Source: Actinomycetales bacterium
GTDB lineage: Bacteria > Actinomycetota > Actinomycetes > Actinomycetales > Actinomycetaceae
Reading direction: 5' to 3'
Assembly: GCA_012513625.1 (NCBI GenBank)
Contig: JAAZBW010000285.1
Span: 1-7,030 of the forward strand
Length of the DNA stretch: 7,030 bases
Position numbers and translations under genes: made by a program. The notes under the pieces were generated by a model. The model saw only the letters and a program-made list of their open reading frames with translations, searched no databases and was not told where the DNA came from. This document shows, in pieces, positions 1 through 5,343 of this stretch (position 1 is its first letter; each line of letters starts with the position of its first letter).

Positions 1-12
1 AGGAAGAGAGTA

Positions 13-894
13 ATGGCTGATCTAGAGGGCAATATCCCGTCGAAGGACTACGGGCTGGACACTCCGCAGGATGCGGGCTCGTTCCATGTGAAGGGCGCCG
101 CGAACTACGACTTCGGGATGAAGAACCGGCTCGCGCGCATCTTCCGTGAGGACGGCCGGACCGTGATGCTGGCGTTCGATCACGGCTACTTCCAGGGCCC
201 CACCCGCGGGCTCGAGCGCGTGGACCTGAACATCGTGCCGCTCGCACCGCACGCGGACGCGCTCATGGCCACCCGCGGCATCATCCGCACCGTGGTTCCC
301 CCGGCCGGGCAGGCGCTCGTGCTGCGGGCCTCCGGCGGGCCCTCGATCCTGAAGGAGCTCTCCAACGAGCGGGTCGCGATGGCGATGGACGATGCCTGCC
401 GCATCGATGCCTCCGCCGTGGCGGTCCAGGTGTTCGTGGGCGGGGAGGGCGAGACCCAGTCCATCCAGAACATGACCACGCTCGTGGACGAGGGCCTGCG
501 TGTGGGCATGCCGGTGCTCGGCGTGACCGCCGTGGGCACGGAGCTCGTGCGCGATGCCCGCTACCTGGGGCTTGCCACCCGCATGATCGCCGAACTCGGC
601 GCGCAGTTGGTCAAGACGTACTACTGCGAGAAGGACTTCGAGCACGTCACGGCCGCCTGCCCCGTTCCGGTCATCATGGCCGGCGGGAAGAAGCTGCCCG
701 TGGAGGAAGCCCTCACCATGGCCTGGAACGCGATCGATCAGGGCGCCGCCGGCGTGGACATGGGGCGCAACATCTTCCAGCGCCAGGATCCCACCGCCAT
801 GATCCAGGCCGTCCGTGCCGTGGTCCACGAGGGCCTCGCGGTCAGGGACGCGGCCCAGATGTACGCCGATCTCTCCGGCGGCAAGACGGACTGA
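13..894 (+). CDS. LsrF-like class I aldolase / 3-hydroxy-5-phosphonooxypentane-2,4-dione thiolase family
   Basis: A 293-residue cytosolic protein that strongly resembles E. coli LsrF from memory, in length and over nearly all its sequence. LsrF transfers an acetyl group from a phosphorylated pentanedione to CoA, giving DHAP and acetyl-CoA. Seen here: the AFDHGYFQGP segment with His57 (matching LsrF His57); Lys201 in VKTYYCEK, equivalent to the Schiff-base lysine of the family; GGKK at 224-227; and the phosphate-binding GVDMGRNIFQ at 247-256. A TIM-barrel fold is expected. The start is the ATG at 13, with a purine-rich AGGAAGAGAG at 1-10, and the N-terminus (MADLEG) aligns with LsrF. The gene is followed by a split transketolase and an RLP rather than the isomerase gene lsrG, so the substrate may not be phospho-autoinducer-2. 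Upstream partners lie outside the window. The family call is secure; the substrate is not known. Confidence 0.93.
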   Translation: MADLEGNIPSKDYGLDTPQDAGSFHVKGAANYDFGMKNRLARIFREDGRTVMLAFDHGYFQGPTRGLERVDLNIVPLAPHADALMATRGIIRTVVPPAGQALVLRASGGPSILKELSNERVAMAMDDACRIDASAVAVQVFVGGEGETQSIQNMTTLVDEGLRVGMPVLGVTAVGTELVRDARYLGLATRMIAELGAQLVKTYYCEKDFEHVTAACPVPVIMAGGKKLPVEEALTMAWNAIDQGAAGVDMGRNIFQRQDPTAMIQAVRAVVHEGLAVRDAAQMYADLSGGKTD

Positions 895-908
895 CGGACT
901 GACGGACT
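885..908. repeat. Three exact tandem copies of the 8-mer GACGGACT
   Basis: GACGGACT occurs at 885-892, 893-900 and 901-908, and the next two bases (GA) continue the pattern. The aldolase stop codon TGA (892-894) is formed at the first junction. The same junction recurs at 900 and 908, so the repeat places a TGA in all three forward frames. It probably arose by slippage at the end of the gene. Confidence 0.9.
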
Positions 909-950
909 GAGACCACCCCGCCGCCTGCATCCCTGTGGGCGGCCGAACCC

Positions 951-983
951 GCCCGCGCGCCCGGCCCCCCGGTGCGCGCGGGC
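951..983 (+). promoter_or_regulatory. Very stable all-G:C hairpin just upstream of the transketolase ribosome binding site
   Basis: The arm at 951-964 (GCCCGCGCGCCCGG) pairs with 969-983 around a CCCC loop (965-968). This gives 14 base pairs, all G:C, interrupted only by a bulged T at 973. The stem ends about 5 nt before the Shine-Dalgarno of the next gene (988-995). There is no T-tract after it, so it does not look like a classic intrinsic terminator. An attenuator, an mRNA processing or stability element that sets different levels for the aldolase and the transketolase, or a translation modulator are all possible. A weaker stem (GCCGCC 920-925 with GGCGGC 938-943) lies just before it. Confidence 0.65.
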
Positions 984-998
984 ACATGAAGGAGAGAC

Positions 999-1916
999 GT
1001 GAGCCAACCCGATCCGCGGCACATCGCCGCCATCGCCCACGGCATCCGGAGACGGGTGCTGGAGCACACGCTGCAGAACAACGGCGGCTACATGAGTCAG
1101 GCCTGCTCGGCCGCAGAACTGCTCGCCACCTGCTACGGCGGCGCAGTGAACCTGGGGCCGGTGGCCGCGCCCGTGGTGCCGCCGCCATTCGATCGCGTGC
1201 CCGCCCCCGGCGCGGAACTCGTGACCGGCGCCGTGGTGCACGGCGAGCCGGCCGCGGATCGGGACCGGTTCATCGTCTCCCCCGCCCACTATGCGCTCGT
1301 GGTGTACGCCGCGCTGATCGAGGCGCGCCGTCTCGACGAGGTGGCGATGGACAACTTCAACCAGGACGGCTCGACCGTGGAACTGATCGGAGCCGAGCAT
1401 TCACCCGGCTTCGAGACCACCACCGGCTCCCTCTCGCAGGCGATCTCGCAGGCGGGCGGTATTGCGCTCGGAAGGCGCCTCAAGGGCGAGACCGGGCGCA
1501 CCTGGGTGTTCATGAGCGACGGCGAGTTCCAGGAGGGCCAAACCTGGGAGGCCTTCCAGGCGCTCGCCTTCCACGGCCTCGATTCCGTGCGCGTGATCGT
1601 GGACGTGAACCTCGCCCAGTGCGATGGTCCGATGGACCAGGTGATGACCATCGAGCCGCTCGCGGACCGGCTCCGCGCGTTCGGGGCGAGCGTGGACGCG
1701 GTGGACGGGCACGATATCGGGGCGCTGATCGAGGCGATGGGCCGGGAGGCCGATCCCGGCAGGCCGCACGTGGTGCTCGCCTACACCGACCCGGTGCGCG
1801 GCCTACCCCTGCTGGAGGAGCGCCGCCCGGTGCTGCACTACCTGCGCTTCACGAGCGAGGCCGAGCGGGAGAAGTACGCCGAGGCGTACGAAGAGCTGGT
1901 TGGAAAGGACGCCTGA
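999..1916 (+). CDS. Transketolase, N-terminal (thiamine diphosphate-binding) subunit
   Basis: A 305-residue PP-domain half of a two-subunit transketolase; it works with the next gene's product to move a ketol group between sugar phosphates. Visible features: DRFIVSPAH at 89-97, keeping the His of the usual SKGH motif; GSLSQA at 143-148 in place of GPLGQG; and the TPP/metal motif starting SDGEFQEG (173-180) and ending at Asn204 in VDVN. The usual first motif (SGHPG) reads NNGGYMSQA around residues 27-35, so the normally conserved cofactor/substrate His is missing. A divergent transketolase subgroup may share this, which suggests an unusual substrate. The GTG start at 999 is chosen for the AAGGAGAG at 988-995 and because the protein then begins as family members do. 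The stop overlaps the next start (TGATG at 1914-1918), which fits two subunits made in equal amounts. Relatives include split transketolases such as the apulose-4-phosphate enzyme AptA. Confidence 0.9.
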   Translation: MSQPDPRHIAAIAHGIRRRVLEHTLQNNGGYMSQACSAAELLATCYGGAVNLGPVAAPVVPPPFDRVPAPGAELVTGAVVHGEPAADRDRFIVSPAHYALVVYAALIEARRLDEVAMDNFNQDGSTVELIGAEHSPGFETTTGSLSQAISQAGGIALGRRLKGETGRTWVFMSDGEFQEGQTWEAFQALAFHGLDSVRVIVDVNLAQCDGPMDQVMTIEPLADRLRAFGASVDAVDGHDIGALIEAMGREADPGRPHVVLAYTDPVRGLPLLEERRPVLHYLRFTSEAEREKYAEAYEELVGKDA

Positions 1917-2971
1917 TGGTGGAGATCGTTCGCCGGCCCCACGTGGAGAACTTCATCTCCTGGAGCGCCGACAAGCCCAAGGTCCTGGTCCTCACGGCCG
2001 ACCTCACTAACTCGTGCGAGGTGGGGAAGTGGCGGGACACGTATCCGGAGCGCTACTTCTCGATGGGCATGGCCGAGCAGAACATGATGGGCTTCGCGGC
2101 CGGCCTCGCCCGCGAGGGCTTCGAGCCGTGGCTCCACACGTTCGCCGTGTTCCTCTATCGCCGCCCGCTGGACCAGCTGCTCATGTCCGTGGCCTACCCG
2201 GCGCTCCCCGTGCGGCTCGTGGGGTTCCTGCCGGGCGTCACCACCCCCGGCGGGGTCACGCACCAGGCGATCGACGACGTGGCCGTGATGCGCGCCGTCC
2301 CCAACATGACCGTGCTATCCACCGGTGACGCCACCGAGGTGGAGTCCGTCCTGGACGTGGCCCACGCGCTCCCGGGCCCCGTCTACATCCGCATGCTCCG
2401 TGGCGAGATGCCGCGCCTCTTCCCGACGGACGAGCCGTTCCAGCTCGGCAAGGCCCGCGACCTCACTCCGGTGGGTTCGGGCTCGGGTTCGGGGGGCGAC
2501 GACGACGGCGGGGGGTCGGGTGACGTCCTCGTCCTCACTGAGGGGATCTGCACGGAGGAGGCGCTCCGCGCCCTCCCGATCGTGCGCGACCGGGGCGTCG
2601 GCGTGCGTCACCTACACATCTCCACCCTCAAGCCGTTCGACGATCCGATGGTCATGGACGCGCTGGCCGGCGGATACCGGCGGGTCATCACTATGGAGAA
2701 CCACCTGCGGGTTGGAGGCCTCGGCTCCGCGGTGGCAGAGGTCATGGCAGAGCGCGGGATCGGCGTGCCGCTGACCCGCCTAGGACTCGACGACACCTAC
2801 GCCCACGGCGCCTCGCAGCGCTACCTGCTCGCCGAGTACGGCATGGACAGCGCCGCGCTCGTGCGCGCCATAGAGAAGGGACTGGGAGAGGACCTCGGCA
2901 TCGCCGAGGAGGACCTCGCCGAGGTGCGCGTGGTGGACGTCCACTCCTCCGCGAAGGCCGAGGCCCTGTGA
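1916..2971 (+). CDS. Transketolase, C-terminal (Pyr plus C-domain) subunit
   Basis: A 351-residue partner of the preceding subunit. Residues 1 to about 170 form the Pyr domain, with Glu54 in MGMAEQNMMGFAAGLA, the glutamate that activates the thiamine aminopyrimidine ring, and HTFAVFLYRRPLDQL at 74-88. Residues about 204-325 form the transketolase C-terminal domain (DVLVLTEG, then ITMENHLRVGGLGSAVAEV). The two domains are joined by an unusual Gly/Ser/Asp-rich stretch at 187-203, and the tail after about 325 is acidic, so the protein is somewhat longer than the 310-320 residues usual for this subunit. The reading frame stays open upstream to 935 only because GC-rich DNA lacks stops; the true start is the ATG at 1916, overlapping the previous stop. 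Its own stop overlaps the GTG of the RLP gene. Family is certain; donor and acceptor sugars are unknown. Confidence 0.91.
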   Translation: MVEIVRRPHVENFISWSADKPKVLVLTADLTNSCEVGKWRDTYPERYFSMGMAEQNMMGFAAGLAREGFEPWLHTFAVFLYRRPLDQLLMSVAYPALPVRLVGFLPGVTTPGGVTHQAIDDVAVMRAVPNMTVLSTGDATEVESVLDVAHALPGPVYIRMLRGEMPRLFPTDEPFQLGKARDLTPVGSGSGSGGDDDGGGSGDVLVLTEGICTEEALRALPIVRDRGVGVRHLHISTLKPFDDPMVMDALAGGYRRVITMENHLRVGGLGSAVAEVMAERGIGVPLTRLGLDDTYAHGASQRYLLAEYGMDSAALVRAIEKGLGEDLGIAEEDLAEVRVVDVHSSAKAEAL

Positions 2972-4113
2972 GCGAGGCGCCCGCGGGGGCGGAGGGGGCT
3001 GGGGCCGAGCAAGTCGGGGCCGAGCACGCCGGAAATCCCACACGCCTCTACGTGCGCTACCGGATCACCGGCCGGGACGTTGCCGAGGTGGCCGAGGCCA
3101 TCCGGGTGGAGCAGACGATCGAGTTCCCCGTGGAGCTCGCGGCGCCCTGGATTCAGGACGAGGTGGTGGGCCGCGTGGAGTCCGTGGGCCCGGACTCCGT
3201 GGAGGTCTCCTACGCGCCGGGCGTGCTCGAGGGCGGACTCACGCAGGTGTTGAACGTGCTGTGGGGCAATGTCTCCATCTTCGAGGGGGTGCGGATCACG
3301 GAGATCCGCCTCCCCGAGGGCGAGGTGGGCCTACGGGGCCCTCGTTTTGGGGTGGCGGGGATCCGGGAGAGGTTCGCGGCGCCGTCGCGGGCACTCCTGG
3401 CCACGGCCCTGAAGCCGATGGGCTCCAGCTCAGCGGAGCTCGCGGCGGTGGCGGGCGCGCTCGCGGCCGCAGGAATCGACGTGATCAAGGACGACCACTC
3501 GCTCGGTGATCAGCACTGGTCCACGTGGCACGAGCGGGTGGCCCGCTGCTCGGAGGCGGTGGCGGAGGCGAACGCGCGCACCGGCCACCGGGCCGTCTAC
3601 ATGCCTTCGCTGAACGTGCCGGCGCCGGAGATCCGGGAGCGGGCGCACGCGGCGAAGGAGCTCGGGGCGGGAGCGCTCATGGCGCTGCCCGGCATCACCG
3701 GCTTCGATGCCATGCGCGCCCTCGCTGACGACGACGAACTTGGCCTGCCGATGATGAGCCACCCCTCCATGCTGGGCTCGCTCATGGTCAACCGGGACCA
3801 GGGCATCTCGCACGGGCTCGTGCTAGGCCTCCTGAACCGGCTGGCGGGCGCGGACTTCGCCGTGTTCCCCAACTACGGGGGCCGGTTCGGCTTCTCCACC
3901 GGGGAGTGCGCGGAGATCCGGGACGCGAGCGCGCAGCAGCGAGGCGGGCTGCACTCCACGATCCCCTCACCAGGCGGTGGGATGACCGTGGAGCGGGTGC
4001 CGGAACTGCTGGAGTTCTACGGCAACGACGTGGCCCTGCTGATCGGCGGCGCACTCCACAGAGGCGATCTGGCCACCAACGCAGCCCGCATCAGAGAGGC
4101 AATAGGGAGTTAG
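2968..4113 (+). CDS. RuBisCO-like protein (form IV RLP), probable sugar-acid phosphate enzyme
   Basis: A 381-residue RuBisCO large-chain homologue. The N-terminal domain carries the family strand EQTIEFPVEL (48-57) and VGRVESV. The barrel domain keeps Lys149 (LKP, RuBisCO Lys175), Lys174 and Asp176 of the carbamylation motif IKDDH (RuBisCO Lys201/Asp203), His265 (His294), and the phosphate-site glycines SPGGGM (334-339) and LIGGALH (358-364). Two catalytic features of true RuBisCO are absent: the metal ligand Glu204 is His177, and the loop-6 region reads FPNYGGRFGFS (300-310) without the Lys334 motif GKLEG. It is therefore not a CO2-fixing enzyme. RLPs of this kind include 3-oxo-isoapionate-4-phosphate decarboxylase (OiaX) and transcarboxylase/hydrolase (OiaT); similar substitutions are recalled there but not checked. 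The GTG start at 2968 overlaps the preceding stop (GTGA). The first 24 residues are a low-complexity Ala/Gly/Glu extension. Confidence 0.92.
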   Translation: MSEAPAGAEGAGAEQVGAEHAGNPTRLYVRYRITGRDVAEVAEAIRVEQTIEFPVELAAPWIQDEVVGRVESVGPDSVEVSYAPGVLEGGLTQVLNVLWGNVSIFEGVRITEIRLPEGEVGLRGPRFGVAGIRERFAAPSRALLATALKPMGSSSAELAAVAGALAAAGIDVIKDDHSLGDQHWSTWHERVARCSEAVAEANARTGHRAVYMPSLNVPAPEIRERAHAAKELGAGALMALPGITGFDAMRALADDDELGLPMMSHPSMLGSLMVNRDQGISHGLVLGLLNRLAGADFAVFPNYGGRFGFSTGECAEIRDASAQQRGGLHSTIPSPGGGMTVERVPELLEFYGNDVALLIGGALHRGDLATNAARIREAIGS

Positions 4114-4119
4114 TTCTCC

Positions 4120-4194
4120 CGTCGACTGTGTGGCAAGTGGTTGCCACACAACCCGTCGAGTGTGTGCCCAAGGACTTTCGCCACACAGTCGGCG
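4120..4194. repeat. Cluster of four alternating TGTGTGGC-type repeats; likely bidirectional terminator or REP-like element
   Basis: Four related units alternate in direction: forward at 4120-4136 (core CGACTGTGTGGCAA), reverse at 4141-4154, forward and imperfect at 4154-4168 (CGTCGAGTGTGTGCC), reverse at 4180-4194. TGTGTGGCAA (4127-4136) and TTGCCACACA (4141-4150) form a perfect 10-bp stem with a GTGG loop. CGACTGTGTGGC (4123-4134) and GCCACACAGTCG (4180-4191) form a perfect 12-bp stem, so two exclusive folds are possible. It begins six bases after the RLP stop and ends 13 bases before the stop of the opposing gene, as expected for a shared terminator, but there is no clear T-tract and the repeat count suggests a REP-like family. 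Confidence 0.75.
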
Positions 4195-4207
4195 AAGGAA
4201 TGTGCGG

Positions 4208-4510
4208 CTACGGGATCTTGGGCTCGGGCGATTCGGTGGTCACCGGCTCCCAGCCGTCCACCCCGTCCTCGACTGCGAGCTGGGCGCGGGCGTCCACGCC
4301 GTCCAGCGGGTAACCGAAGATCAGGTTGGTGGCGCAGACGTCTGCGGCGGCGGAGCCAGCGAGCACGGCGCCGGCGAGGAACCGCTTGACTCCCCCCTTG
4401 CCGCCGATGATCCTGACGAGCCCGAAGATGGCGAGCGCGGCGCCGACGCCACCCTTCGCCTTCCGGAACTCGGCCGTGTTGAGCATTCGTACGATCTCGC
4501 GCTTGTCCAT
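4208..4510 (-). CDS. Small hypothetical protein, possibly membrane-associated
   Basis: A 100-residue protein of no recognised function. The start (complement of 4508-4510) is set by a perfect AGGAGG in the complement of 4516-4521, followed by a 5-nt spacer. The sequence starts with a charged helix (MDKREIVRML), then two hydrophobic or small-residue stretches at about 21-37 and 43-57, separated by GGKGGVKR. After these come DVCATN and FGYPLDG, and an acidic, Pro-rich tail ends at KIP. The pattern of short N-terminus, two weak membrane helices and a Cys-containing turn vaguely recalls DUF2892-type inner membrane proteins, but this is weak. The gene converges on the operon at 13-4113 and diverges from the cassette at 4729-5973. 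The longer frame upstream, to 4771, is not needed. Real-gene confidence rests on the ribosome binding site and the coherent hydrophobicity. Confidence 0.7.
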   Translation of the reverse strand: MDKREIVRMLNTAEFRKAKGGVGAALAIFGLVRIIGGKGGVKRFLAGAVLAGSAAADVCATNLIFGYPLDGVDARAQLAVEDGVDGWEPVTTESPEPKIP

Positions 4511-4527
4511 GGAAACCTCCTGATTCA

Positions 4528-4571
4528 ACGATAACCCCGCTGACTGCCGCGCGCGCGAAGACGGTAACCCC
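4528..4571. repeat. 11-bp direct repeat, possible operator pair
   Basis: The two copies read GGGGTTATCGT and GGGGTTACCGT on the minus strand, 33 bp apart start to start. They lie 18-61 bp upstream of the leftward start codon, where a promoter or repressor site would be expected. Function is inferred from position only. Confidence 0.45.
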
Positions 4572-4702
4572 GGCTTCGCCGAGCGTGTGCCCCTGGTCCA
4601 CCCGCCCTTACCGGTGTTCGGCATTCCACAGGCACTCGAAGCGCACTGTTCTCCACCCTTCCTCCCCACCCTCATGCCGCCGGAGAAGATTCGGCCCGAG
4701 GC

Positions 4703-4725
4703 TGGTCCCACTGACGAAAGGACCA
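4703..4725 (+). promoter_or_regulatory. Inverted repeat overlapping the ribosome binding site of the helix-turn-helix gene
   Basis: TGGTCC (4703-4708) pairs with GGACCA (4720-4725) around an 11-nt loop. The right arm overlaps the GAAAGGA Shine-Dalgarno (4716-4722) of the gene starting at 4729. It could be a small RNA hairpin that limits translation, or a DNA operator used by the cassette's own regulator. The stem is short, so chance is possible. Confidence 0.4.
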
Positions 4726-4728
4726 ACC

Positions 4729-5343
4729 ATGACGCTCGCGCAGCTCCGCGACTTCCACCCCACCCGCCCACACCGATCCGGTCAGGCTTGGGACTCCGTC
4801 GATTACGAGGGGATCCTGAACGGAGTGCGGGAGGGACTCGGCTTCGAGGGGATCGCGAACCGGATCGGTCGGCGCTCCACTGCGGTCTCCGGGAAGGTCC
4901 GGGACCTCCTGCCTCCGGAGGAACGGAAGGCTCGCGGACCTGTGGCCCTCGAGCTGCTGAAGCGCCATGTGGACGATCCGGGCTATGACTGGCGGGCGGT
5001 CCTCGCCACCCCCGATCCGCCGCGCCCCGTGGTGGTGGAGAAGAATTTCGGCTTCGCGGGCTTCGCTCGCGAGGACCTCATCCCGCTCATCCACGCCGTG
5101 CTGAGCGCGGGAGATTCGGTGCCCCGGGAGATGCGCACCGATGCCGTCAGGATGGCGGTGGTGCTGAACCTCTGGCACCGGATCGAGACGTTTCGGAGGG
5201 ACTGGCTGTACCTCCGCTCAGACGCGGAGATGACCTACCACGCGGCGAACGAGGAGGCCCGCCAGTGGATCTACCTCCACAGCGGCCAGCAGGAGGACGA
5301 ACTCACGCATCCGTGGAGCCGTTATGCGGAGCACCCGTACTGA
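4729..5343 (+). CDS. Hypothetical protein with N-terminal helix-turn-helix-like segment
   Basis: A 204-residue soluble protein I cannot assign to a named family. Residues 21-61 (WDSVDYEGILNGVREGLGFE, then GIANRIGRRSTAVSGKVRDL) resemble the tri-helical Myb/sigma-like helix-turn-helix in which an aromatic start and 'IA.RIGRR..AV..K' mark a recognition helix. The rest is helical and rich in Trp and charged residues, with no catalytic motif I recognise; a segment at about 165-185 (RDWLYLRSDAEMTYHAANEE) looks like a helical bundle element. The ATG at 4729 is chosen because of GAAAGGA seven bases upstream; the frame is open back to 4585 without a good ribosome binding site. Its last 20 bases may overlap the next gene, and it is followed closely by a PIN-domain gene, so it may be the cassette's regulator or part of the antitoxin function. 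Confidence 0.75.
   Translation: MTLAQLRDFHPTRPHRSGQAWDSVDYEGILNGVREGLGFEGIANRIGRRSTAVSGKVRDLLPPEERKARGPVALELLKRHVDDPGYDWRAVLATPDPPRPVVVEKNFGFAGFAREDLIPLIHAVLSAGDSVPREMRTDAVRMAVVLNLWHRIETFRRDWLYLRSDAEMTYHAANEEARQWIYLHSGQQEDELTHPWSRYAEHPY

Larger units (their letters stand above)
4511..4728. promoter_or_regulatory. Divergent intergenic region, probable promoters for both flanking genes
   Basis: This 218-nt gap separates a leftward gene from a rightward gene, so it should carry both promoters. It holds an 11-bp direct repeat (ACGATAACCCC 4528-4538; ACGGTAACCCC 4561-4571; one mismatch, 33 bp apart, about three helical turns) close to the leftward start, and an inverted repeat at 4703-4725 near the rightward start. 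I see no confident -10/-35 pair in either direction. Confidence 0.5.

Noticed and set aside
22..1188. Long open frame on the minus strand (388 residues) across the aldolase gene
   Set aside because: It is antisense to a clear LsrF-like gene, Arg/Pro/His-rich and without a family signature; GC-rich DNA rarely has stops in this frame.
935..1915. Upstream in-frame extension of the transketolase C subunit
   Set aside because: The translated extension is Arg/Gly/Ala-rich shadow of the N-subunit gene; the ATG at 1916 overlaps the previous stop and begins where family members begin.
2968..4113. A true CO2-fixing RuBisCO, or the methionine-salvage enolase MtnW
   Set aside because: Loop-6 Lys334 motif and Glu204 are missing, and no small subunit, phosphoribulokinase or methylthioribose genes are seen nearby.
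13..4113. Classical lsr autoinducer-2 operon
   Set aside because: Only the LsrF-like gene fits; lsrG, lsrK and the Lsr transporter are not in the window, and transketolase and RLP are not part of that operon. The upstream region could still change this view.
4120..4194. CRISPR array or insertion-sequence end
   Set aside because: Repeats alternate in direction, spacers are unequal and very short, and no cas or transposase gene is present.
4110..4601. Minus-strand open frame of 163 residues and plus-strand frames of 82-135 residues over the small gene
   Set aside because: They lack ribosome binding sites and coherent composition; the frame with AGGAGG and two hydrophobic stretches (4208-4510) is preferred.
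4511..4771. Extension of the small leftward gene to a start at 4771
   Set aside because: The added residues are Gly/Ser/Trp-rich without similarity to anything, and would overlap the start of the divergent gene; the internal ATG has the perfect Shine-Dalgarno.
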